DNA of 64,000 nt from Diphasiastrum complanatum (taxonomy: Eukaryota; Streptophyta; Lycopodiopsida; Lycopodiales; Lycopodiaceae): contig CM055103.1 in the NCBI GenBank assembly GCA_029204225.1, positions 24,118,163-24,182,162 of the forward strand, given 5' to 3'. The position numbers and the translations under genes are program-made. Within the stretch, counting starts at the first letter, position 1. Each line of letters begins with the position of its first letter. Below, one piece after another: positions 45,305-57,300 of the stretch. The notes below the pieces were generated by a model, which saw only the letters and a list, made by a program, of their open reading frames with translations, was not told the origin of the DNA and searched no databases.

Positions 45305-48300
45305 ATGGCAAGCTTTGATGGGGGATATGAGGGTGGAGGGGAAAGCCTTGGCGATGCTACCCGTCCCTTTGAAAGCGATGGATATATGGGATACGATCCG
45401 CGCTTGCCATCGCAGCGATTTGAATCCGGTAGATTTGATGAATCTGGAAGGTTTGACGGATATAATGTGTCAGATCATTATGCGGAAGAGCACTTTTCGC
45501 CATTGGAGGAGTCAAAGGAGGAGGTAGTAGAAGATGGATACAAAGTGAGCGATGGCTATGACGCCGTTGGCGAAGCACCTCCGTCCTTTGAGCCACCACC
45601 CTCATACGAGCACCCTTTTAATGACGAACATGTGGATGCTCCTCATATTGCTGCTTCAGGCTCTTTTGAGGCCCCCGATCACAATTTGGGATATGGATCT
45701 AGAGGTTTTTCGCCTGTCAGCGAGGCTAACGGAAAACCCTTTGGTGTCGCAGAGGACGCCGGTTTGTTCTCAGAAGAGTCTCATTTTGGTTCAGCTAATG
45801 GTGCTGTCCTTCCCCCGCCAGAGGAAATGCACCCCGAAGAAGGATTTATGTTGAGAGAGTGGAAGAGGTATAGCCGTTTTGTATTCTACAAGACAGAAAG
45901 CTGATGATGACGTCTTTGTATGCTAGTTATTGGATGTATCCTATTTGCCACAAATTATTTATAAGGTAATTGTTCATCTTCCGTGTTCTGATTGGAATTT
46001 CGTTATTTGCAGGCAAAACGCTATCCACTTGGAAGAGAAAGAAAGAAAGGAGAGGGAAAGACTTTCTCAAATAATCGATGAAGCTGATGATTACAAATTT
46101 AGCTTTTATGACAAGCGAAAATTTAACCGTGAGGCAAATGAGAAGAACAACCGCGACAAGCAGAAGGTGCAGTAGCTTCTTTTTATTCTTGCATGCGTCT
46201 TAGAAAACAGTGAACACGCCTCAGCTTGGGATACACATTCTTATTCGTCTAGGTGGTTGCGTTTCTCTACTGTCGGTATTTACTTACGGTTTTGTTGGCT
46301 TCAATGTCTCCAACTCTTTAGCAACGAAGGTTTACATTGTTTTCCTTTCTCGATTCAGAATTCAAGGTTTTAATCGATTATTGAATTGTCATACTTGTCA
46401 TGTAGTACGCCTGCATCTATTGCTAGTTTCCGTTAGGTTGTTTGATGTGGTTCAGACTGCAGTTTAGTCTTGACTAACTCCGCAGTTCAGTTTTTGCTTT
46501 TTTGACTGCCTCGCTTAGTTCTGCATTGAGTTTGACCCCTTCAGGACGTTGATATTTTCTAGTATATTGTTTAAACTTTTTTGGGACGTTTTTGAGTTGT
46601 GTTTCTAGTAATCTTACGCTGTGTCACTGGGTTAGAGAGACTTGGGATACACATTCTAACACATTTTGGGTGGTTGCGTTTTTGTACCGGTATTATTCAC
46701 TGACGAGTTTCGTTCACTGCTAGTCTTCAATAAGTGTGCATTCTTTTTATTTTGGTTTTCTTTACGTTGTCTGATGATGGTTCAGACTTCAGTTCAAGGG
46801 ATTTATATTAGAATCTTCTTAGTCCGTTGCTCAGTTTTGTACCTTTTCGAGTGGTTCACTTTATCTTGCTTTGAGCTTAATTCCTCAGGACATTTTTGTT
46901 TTCTAGCTTATTGTTCGAAAATTATCTGGAATTTTTAGCCTACTGAGGACCATATGTGTTAGGTGTGTTTTGCGAATGGCTAATTTTGTGAATTTAGTGT
47001 TTGAAGTTGGCTTTCCCCTGTTAAAAGGTTCCATACTTGCATCAGCCTGTTGATACTTGCTCGTCAACAAAAAATGTACGGGTTTGAGCATAAGCTTTTT
47101 GGGTGCTGCAAAAAGTTGTGTTTGGTTGAGAATTTAGGTCAAAGAATGTTGGAAAAGTTGAAAGAATGTTTAGCGAAAGCATTCAGTAAAGAAAGTTTAA
47201 TGGTATTTTTTAACGTACACATTTTGCACATTGTTAGGGTACACTTTCTGTTTTGTGCATATAGAACATTTATTTTTAAATAATATAATGTAAATTTTTT
47301 TGCTCCCTACAAAATAATTTTTTTTTCCATGTTTGGTGTGATACATTGTTTTGCATGCAGCCAGACTACATGCTATGGAACTATGGTCTTTCCCATAGTT
47401 CCCCTTAAACACAACAATCTCTTTTAGAACATTGGGTTTTGATGAACATATAGGTCTATCTATGAAGTATCTTGACCTCAATAACAAACACAACATATGA
47501 AAGCTTGAAGGAAACTAGCTATGGAAGCGTCAATAGTACAAGGAAAGCTTAAGCACCAGAGAGGAGGATGTGGGCCTCCTTGCCTCCTCGAGGGTGAATC
47601 CTCCCTTACATAATTAGAAACTATTGAGGTGCCATCACCAACTTGAGTCTTATGCCACATGGCATGCATACTTGGCCAGTTGGACCCAACTTGCACTCGT
47701 TGTAACTTACAAAGAGGATTTCAATGTATTTACAATTAGATAGCCCCCATGACAAATGCATAACATAACACCATGTAAGTGCCTAGAACCACTAAATATT
47801 ATATTTCAACACCCCCCCTTTATGGCGATTTTATTGTAAAAATTTCTATTTACTAAGCGTTTTAGTAAAGATGTCTGCAGTCTGATCTTCGGTACCACAA
47901 AACTCAAGCTGAATTTCCCCAGAATGCACTCTCCCGTATGAAGTGCCAGTCGACCTCAATGTGTTTTGTCCTGATATGGTATACAAGATTCGTTGCAAGC
48001 TGAATGAAGCTTTGGCTATCACAATACATCATTCTAGGACTCACTTGAGCAATCTGCATATCATCCAGCGAGCACCTTAACCATATAGCCTCGTAGGCTG
48101 CTCTCATAGTCGCTCGGTAGTCAGCTTTTGTCGAAGACAATGCTATTGTAGGTTGTTTCTTGCTGCACCAAGAAACTGCTCTAGAACCCAGGTGAAATGA
48201 ATAACGTGGTGTCGATCTACAATCATCCTTGTCTCCTGCCCAATTTTCATCAGAATAACCTTCCAATTGAAGGTTTCCATCATCCGTGTAACCAATGCCA

Positions 48301-51300
48301 TATTTAGAAGTTCTTTTTACGTACTTCAAAAACCGCGTGGTTGATTTCTAGTGTGCCTTTGTACATTTGCTCATAAACTGACTTGCAACGCCAACTGCAT
48401 GTGCAATGTTTGGTCTAGTATTTGTAAGATATATCAAGGTAGCCACCAATTGACGATATAGCGTTTCGTCTACAAACGGTGTCCCATCAGCCATGGATGG
48501 CTTATTACTAGGCTTGCAATCTTGCATATCGAATCTTTGAAAAAGCTCATTTGCATACTTTGCCTAGGACATAAGAAGAATATAATGTTTCCTCCAAAAT
48601 TAGCCCAAATTTTTTATGTCAAATTCACATGAATGATCTTTAACTTTAGCAATCAGCAACTTATTGCTACCTTCGATGACTAGATCATCAACATAGAGAA
48701 CAAGCTATAGTTACATTTACTTCTCTCAAAGTTATGCTTTTGTGAAGTAATCATCAATATGATTACTACTTTGGGCACTTGCTTTAACCGGTACAAAACT
48801 TTTTTAAGATTACATACCAAATGCTCTTTGCCTTCAGCCTCAAAACCTTGTGGCTACTCTGTGTAAACCTCTTCCTTCTCCATTGAGAAAGGCACTTACT
48901 AATATCCATTTGTTGAATGTCCCCATCATGAGTTTAGGCTTACAACCATTGATTATGCCTATACACATAAGGGCCCCAATTCTCTTATAGTCACAATTAA
49001 CTTACGGGTTGTTGGTCTATTGATCCCTAGCGTGGACACGCTACCTGAGACCAGTCGTGGGCATGACAACCTAGCTCGTTGCTATTCGCTGATAATGCTA
49101 AAGGATTGGATGTTTATAAGCTTACAGAAACCATCTATACATGCGAATACTTATGGCTTTAACTAAAGTTGCTTCTGTGAGGCACTGAAAATAGTGAGTG
49201 TTGTGAGCATTATGTTAACCATAGTAACAAATACATTTTATCGGTTGCTGGAATTCAAGGAAGGTGAGAATATAGAATGAGTCTTTAGCACGTGATAACA
49301 CTTAAACTACTTGTGATTCACGATTGACTGTTCCTTTTACCTTTCTTGAGAACGTGATAAGTCTTATAAGGAAGTTGCACAATCATTAATCCAGCTCTTT
49401 TGGTTTGAAATCATTAGTACATAAGGAGGGTTTTGCTTAAGCTATTGGAGATGGGTAGCTCTCAGGAAATGTCGTCATCTCATATCTAGGTAAGAAGCCA
49501 TCACTAATACGAATTGCTTTCTCATTAAAAAATGCAATACGACGCAACAATGAAAATAGGCTGCTATTGCCAACACGGTTTGTATTGATGCCATCTTAGC
49601 AATTGGAGCGAATGTCTCATATAGTCAAGCCCTTCTTGTTGAGCAAAACCTTTTTCAACAAGTCTTGCCTTATGCTTTTCTATCTTGCCACTTGCCCAAT
49701 ACTTGCTCCTATAAACCCATTTGCAATGTATTGGTTGCTTCCCATCAAGTAAGTTCACAAGCTCCCATGTGTCATTTTGCATGATGGAGTTGTACTCCTC
49801 TTGCTTGCTTCTTCTTATTCAAAGCAAATGCTTGCTCATCATATCCTTGCCTATCACTTGCTCCTAACTTCTTCATGCATGTGGGAAACTCCATAGCTCT
49901 TCATGCATGAGGGAAGTGTTAGAGACCCAACTCCCTTGGGTCCCAAGCCCAAACTCGAGACTGGACGATGACTGGGCCTATAGACTTGACTGGTGACTCG
50001 TGAACCTGCATGGTTGCCACGTGTCATGATCTAGGACGTGCTCATGGCTTGGAGTCGCCCACCTTGGAGGTATACAAGGGGAGGAGGACTTATTTGCCAT
50101 CCATGCTATCTACCTAGGAGAAGGTGGATGGAGAGCGTGTGCACGGCCAGGATGTCTGCTAGCATGGAGCAGGAGATGGCTGAGAGCCTCACCGTCTAGG
50201 ATGGAGGTCAGATCTAGCTTGATACGGTCACAGGCCAGGGCATGGCTCTTGAAGTTTTTGCTGGGAAAAAGAAGGATAGAACCCCGGAGGCGGTCTTGCA
50301 ATGGCTGGATCGATGGAATTCGCACTTTTCCATGCACGATTCATCCGAAGACAACAAGATCAATCTCGCCGTCATGTACTTCCGAGGTAAAGCATTTACC
50401 TGGTGGCAAGATTTAAGGGGTAAGCCTGAAGTTCCTAGGAATTGGGAGGAATTTTTGTAAGGCCTTTAAGGCCTTCCTTCCTATTCTTGATGATTTTGAA
50501 TTTTACCGTTAGTATGCAATGATCTACATGGGGAAATGGCCCCTGGATTAGTATTTACAAGAGTTTTAGGAGGTCTATTCTCGTTTTGCAACTAGAATAG
50601 ATCCTTTGCTAGTAAAGTTGCATTTTATGCTTGGGTTGCCAAGAGATTTGATGGCTAAGCCTGAGACTGGTGTCTTGCCCGACGTAAAGGGTAAGAAGCC
50701 TTTCTTTCCAAAGAAATCGAAAGATAAGGCAAAGGATGGGGCTTCAGGTTTAGGTAAGTCGAAGAAAAGATCTACCTTGGACCAGGAAACCTTTATAAAA
50801 GCCAGAAGCGACAATCTATGCTTCAACTGCATGGAACTAGGTCATGTCGTGAAGGAATGTCCAAAGAAACAGAAAGCTAAAGGGGCATCTTTTAAGATGC
50901 CAGGTAACTCTAGCATATCTAGTGTAGATCTTTCCTTTGCTTGTAATTCAGTGTGTGAGCATTGTTGTTTTAATACGGCTGTTTTTGGCCCTCATGACCT
51001 CATTTGGATGAAGGGGGTTGTAGGTGGTCAAGCCGTAACAATTTTATTTGATGATGGTTCCACACATAATTTTATTAACGCTAATTTGTTGCAGAAGCTA
51101 AAGGTGGAAACAACGCAAAGTGACCACCGATACACAGTGAAGCTGGCAACAGGAGTAGAACGCCAAGTTTGGGACCGAATAGTCCCACGTCTACCAATAG
51201 AGATTCAAGCTTATAAGGATAAATTAGACTTTCACATTATGAATCTAGATAGGGTAGATGTAATACTTGGAAAGGAGTGGTTCTATTAGAGGAACAAGTC

Positions 51301-54300
51301 TATGAAGAAAAACTATGTAACACACAGTTTGTCGTTTTTACATAACGGCTCACTCATAGATTTGAATGGAAATGTTGATATTTCTACTCCGTATATGCTT
51401 TCTGCTTTGGAAACTGTTAAATGTATGGATATTGTTGATTGCAGTTCTTATTTATGTTGGTTAAAAGATTTTACTTACCATGAAGAACGTAGTTTGCAAT
51501 TTTACAATCTCCAAATGGAACTAATGTCTAATAACCTAAAGCAAGAAAACTCACCAAAAGGTGAAATTTTTAGGAAACTTAGGCAAGAATTTAACGATGT
51601 GTTTCCTGAGCAGCTTCCTGAGGGTCTTCGCCCCTCTAGGGGTGTTGACCATGGTATTAAACTGATTCTTGGTAGTTCTCCTATATTACTGTACCCATAT
51701 AGAATGAGTACTACTGAAGAGGATGAGGTTTATAGACAACTGCAAAATTACCTTAAGATGGGCCATATAAGGCCTAGTAATTCTCCCTGGGGGGCACCTG
51801 TGCTCCTTGTCGATAAAAAAGACGGAGGTACTCGTCTGTGTGGACTTTAAAAAGTTGAATAAATTAACAATTAAAAACCGTTATCCTTTGCCGCGAATGG
51901 GTGAGCTGGTTGATCGATTGCATGGTGCAAAGTACTTCACCAAAATCGATTTGAGATCAGGGTATTATCAGATTCGCATAAAAATTGAGGATGTTAAAAA
52001 AACCGGGTTTAGAACTAGGTACGGCCATTATGAGTTTCTGGTTTTATCGGGCTTGGCAAATGCTCAGCGACTTTCCAGCATATGATGAACGATCTTCTTC
52101 GTCCATATTTTGGAAAGTTCGTGATAGTGTACTTAGATGATATTTCATGTATAGTAAGACCTTGGAGGAGCATGAGGAGCATCTCAGGACTATCTTAAAG
52201 TTACTTAGGCAGGATAAGCTTTTTGCCAAGGAGTCCAAATGTGTGTTTTTTCAAAAAAGATTGTTGTACCTTGGTCACATTATTTCGGACCATGGGTTGG
52301 AAATTGACCCAAATAAAGTCCGACAGGTACGTGAATGGCCTATTCCTAAAACCATCCGAGAAGTTAAGTCCTTTTTGGGCTTCACGGGGTTTTTTCATAG
52401 ATTCATCTTGAACTATGCATTAATTGCATTGGCCTCGACGAATGTCCTCAGATGGGCTAAAAGAGTTAGTCGGCACAGTAAGTTCAGTCCTCCGGTTACT
52501 TGGACTGAAGAGTTGAATCAGAGTTTTGAGAACCTCAAATATTGTGTAACTACAGCGCCTATTCTCCACATAGTGGATCCTAACAAGCCGTATGTACTTG
52601 AAACGGATGCCAGTGACTATGCTATAGGCATAGTCCTATATCAAGATGGTAGACCGGTAGCTTTTGAAAGCAAGAAGTTGGATCCTGTTCAAAGGCGGTA
52701 TTCTACCTATGACAAGGAACTTTTGCTGTTATTCATGCCCTGAAAGTTTGGAGACATTATTTGTATGGCTCCCAGTTTACTATAGTTACTGACCATCAAG
52801 CGTTAAAGTATATTAACGATGCGGTCGACCTTAGGGGTCGTAAGGCCAGATGGTCAGAGATGCTCCAAGAATTTCATTATGACATTGAGTACCGGAAAGG
52901 TACTTCTAATACGGTCGCGGATGCCTTAAGCCGGATTGGAGAGGTTAATCAATTAAGCTTTTCTGAGATCCAATCTGAGTTGTATCTGTCCTTAAGAGAT
53001 TTGTGCAAAGACCGATAGGTACTTCGGTCGTATTTGGCTAGACGTCCTGGCAGGTTCTTCTAGATCTAGTGATGAGCTTGGAATGCAGGATTCCAAGATT
53101 TCTCCTGAGGATAAGATACAAAGAGACTATTCCATTAGGAATGGGTTACTTTTCCGAAATGGAAAAGTGTGTGTGCCAGAAAATGACGATATAAGGGCCC
53201 AAATCCTGCATGAATGTCATGACAGCCCGTGTGCAGGGCACCCTGGCGCTCAAAGGACTCTTGACTTAGTAAAAGGAACTTTTACTGGCCAAACTTAAAA
53301 AGTCAAGTGGAGGCATATGTTCGCAAGTGTGCACAATGCCAAGTTAATAAAGCTGAAAGACTTAAGGCAGCTGGTTTGTTAATGCCCTTGGAAATTCCTG
53401 AAAGAAAATGGTAAAGTATTTTCATGAACTTTGTGGTTGGGCTACCTCGGATGGGGAAGCAAAATGATGCCATTTGGGTAATAGTTGCTGTGTTGCAGCG
53501 GATCGCGATCCGCTGCAAAAACGTTCTGGATTGTGCGATCCACGACCCGGATCGCAATTTTTTTTTTTTTTTGTTGTTTGTGGAAAAAGGAGTAATGGCC
53601 AATTTTTTTTTTGTGTTCTGATGCCGATGGTTTGCAGATCTACTGATTCCGTTTTCTGTTAGAAAGAGTTAGAAGGAGCCTTCCTTAGATTGGCGGGAAT
53701 TGTATACTTCTTTTGGAATAGCTGAAACACAGGGGGTTCGGGCGGGGGGGGGGGGGGGGGGGGGGGGGCAACACTCCCCAACGGTGGGGTCCGGGGGCTG
53801 TTGGTAGACCTCGGCCCCGATGGTAAGGCCTCTTCATGATTTGGCCTTCCAACTCCCTGAGTGAAAACACACTTTTTGGTGTTTCGCACCTCGGCAAACC
53901 ATCAGAATCGCTGTGCATCTATGGCTAAAACCATCTACTGATGTCCAAATTTCTGAAACCATATGAAAATGCAGCCAGTTTTGAACCATCTACTAATGTC
54001 CAGATTTTTAATCAATGTAGCCTGAAGCCATATGAAACCAAGCAACAAATCTGCATATCAATTGCTTTTTTGATATCCTTTCACATGATACCCGTATTGG
54101 CAACTATACAAAAAAAAAAAAAATTTGCGTTCCGGGAAACCCTTATGGAAAATCCCGGATCGCGTTCCGGAACGCGGACTGCAACCTTGAATAGTTGACA
54201 GGTTAACTAAAATGGCGCATTTCATACCAACCAACCAACCAAGCAAACTGTCAAAGCTTTTGAACTTGCTCAGCTTTTCGTTGAAAAGTTGTTCAGGTTG

Positions 54301-57300
54301 TTTGGTTTGCCGAATGACATTGTTAGTGACCGAGATCCAAAGTTCACTGGCAAATTCTGGCAAGCGGTCTTTGAGAAATTAGAGACCACTTTAAGTTTGG
54401 GGTCATCAGATCATCCTGAATCAGATGGTCAGACAGAGAGGACAAACCAGTCTATGGAAGATATGCTTCGGGCATATGTTTCCAGAAGACAGTCGGATTG
54501 GGAAAGGTACCTTCCAATGATTGAGTTTGCGTATAACAGTGCAAAGCACTCAACGACGGGTTTTAGTCCATTTTCTTTGAGGATGTATGGTTTCCAGCCT
54601 AGGGCTCCCGTTTCAGTGGGCCTCAAAGGCCTCAAGGTTAAAGCAGCAGTAGATTTCCTACATGATGTATGCAAGAAATGTTGCTTGTTTCTCGCGAGAA
54701 CGTCAAAACGGCTCAAGATAGAGCCCAGTTTTACGCTAATCAAAAGCGACAACCTAGGGTCTATGAGGAAGGAGCTTGGGTATATCTTAGAATCTCAAAA
54801 GATTCTAAGGTACTAAAGACTGGAAAATGTCCTAAGTTATTACCTCGTTATGCAGGGCCATTTCGTATAGTAAAGAAACTCCATCGGAATGCCTATCAGC
54901 TGGAGCTACCTCAAGGAGTTAAAGTTCGGCTGGAGGACTTGACATCCTTTGTACCTTTGAACCACAGGCCATTGTTGATGTACGTCAACGTGGGCTCAGG
55001 AACCGGCAGGTAACTGAGTACTTGGTTCGTTGGAAAGGAAGTTTCGAGGACGATGATACTTGGGAAAATGAACATGACCTTAAAGGAGGTTCCCTGGCTT
55101 TCTTCCTTAGATAAGGAATTTTTTAAGGAAGAGGGAAGTGTTAGGGACCCAACTCCCAAGCCCAAACTCGAGACTGGACGATGACTGGGCCTGTAGACTT
55201 GACCGGTGACTCGTGAACCTGCATGGTTGCCACGTGTCATGATCTAGGACATGCTCATGGCTTGGAGTCTCCCACCTTGGAGGTATACAAGGGGAGGACT
55301 CATTTGCCATCCATTCTATCTACCTAGGAGAAGGTGGATGGAGAGCGTGTGCACGGCTAGGATGTTTGCTAGCATGGGGCAGGAGATGGTTGAGAGCCTA
55401 GGCGGTGGTATGGGACACCGTCTAGGATGGAGGTTAGATCCAGCTTGATACGGTCACAGGCCAGGGCACGGTGGGTGGACCCGGATTAGGTCCTGCGGCG
55501 GGGTGGAAGGTGAATCGTTCGGTCTCTTGTGGTTAACCGGCACTTGGAGGTTTGCAGTAAGTAGGGATTGTAACAGGAAGTCTCTCTCTTATTGAGAGAC
55601 TAATGACATAGCCTTGAAAAGCATTTGACAAACTGTTCACAAAGCTATTGGACTATGTGCCTATCATATGTGTAAACTATGACAATAAACTGGAGTCTGG
55701 ACTGTAAGAAAATCAAACAACATTCATCAATGATCACTGGTAGTCTGATTCATAGTTGACAAGCTTTTGTAATTTATTTTGAAATTAGAAAAAAAGAAAA
55801 AAGCAGTGTTACGATCTGAAATGCTGAGTACTAGCTTGATCTTCGTGTTGGAAAGTTAGTTAATCTGAAGTCATCAGGAGTTCGACTATGAGATTCATTG
55901 TATTAGGGGGTCTACCAATCAGGTATTGGATGCCCACGCTTCATTGGAATTTCTAGTGACTTGTACTAGTCCCTTAGAGGGCTCTGCTAGACTTATCGAT
56001 ATGTTTTGGTTGGATGTGGCAGAAAGTTTAGACAGATTTTGACCGTGCTGTTGATGGTGTTGGTTTATAGGATTTGCCAAGATATGGTTGTAAGAGGATG
56101 GTAATTGGTCATTGTTGTACTTGGAATGTGATGTTTTGAGATGGAAAAGAGTTTGTGCTAGAGAATGACAATTTTAGGTGCCATGTATGCCATGATTCTT
56201 CAAGTGTAGGGCCTCTAGGCATAACAGCCTATGATTTGGTACAAAGGGCTTCACTATTGGCTTTAGATGAAAACATTTGAGTGAAGTTATGTTTCTCTTT
56301 GTAGACATGGAGACTCAATTAAGTAGAATGCTTGAAAACAAATGGATAGTCACATCCATTGAGATTTTCCAATGAGGTAGGAAAGCATTTCCATGGATTT
56401 TCCGAGGACTAGTAATGGTGATAATGCTATTTGGCTGATAGTAGGAACATTTATCTCGGTGAAGTAGTGCAAAGAATCGGCTTAAGTATTTGTGGGAGAG
56501 TCTCTTCAAGTATGATTTACCTAGAGCTGTGGGGAGAAATAAATATGGCCAAATTTACCTAACATTTTGGGACCTCAGTTTTTTGGAAATAAAAAGCCAC
56601 AATGAGCTTTAGCTTAGCGGATCATATGTAATTTGATGGTCAGATCAAGAGGTCTAATCAGGCTATGGAGGATATGCTTCGTACATATGAGCCATGCGAA
56701 TAGGAAACGCATTTCCACTGGTTGAGTTTGCTTACAATAATTATAGGCATTTTGCCATTGGGTACAACTCCTTTATACTTATGTTTGGGGTCCAATGGAG
56801 AGTGACAATTGTTGTAAAAACAAGAGGAATTAAGTGTAGAAAGGTGGTCAAAGGTGTTCCAACTAGGGTTGGAGAATTTCCAAAGTGTTTGAGCCAAATA
56901 TGTTTGAGCCAAACGCTAAGAGTACTCAAGTTTTTTGGGAAGGAGTTTGATTGTTTTGCGAATCCAAAAAGACTTGGAAGCATTGCAAACTCACAAGAAT
57001 TGGAAGTTATCTGCAAGCTATCACAAACCGTTGAAAACTATCTAGCAATCCAACGATGCTACCACAATCATAAACTTCCCAAAGGAATCAAAGTGGATTT
57101 GTTATTTCATGTAAGCAGGCTCTTGGGTTGTGTTAGGGACCCGACCTCTGAGGTCCTGAACCTGACTTGAAACCGGACTTTGGACTAGTCCTATGGACTT
57201 GACCAGTTACTTGTAGACCACATGTGCGCCACTTGTCGGGATCAGGGATGTGTACTAGGCAGGGAGACTCTACCTTCAAGGTAAAGAAGGGGAGCAGCTC

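Larger units (their letters stand above)
49917..55575 (+). mobile_element. Gypsy D (chromodomain type) with 5-bp target duplication
   Basis: 3' LTR 55139-55575 (437 bp, TGTTAG...GTAACA) preceded by the purine tract AAGGAAGAGGGAAG. 5' LTR starts at 49917 with the same sequence but breaks off near 50241, where gag sequence begins; the rest of the LTR, the primer site and the gag start are deleted. GGAAG flanks both outer ends (49912-49916 and 55576-55580), showing both termini come from one insertion. It sits in clathrin intron 2 in the sense direction, next to a copia remnant. Confidence 0.85.

Noticed and set aside
53659-53918. Proline-rich minus-strand frames
   Set aside because: Produced by the G26 homopolymer inside the MITE.
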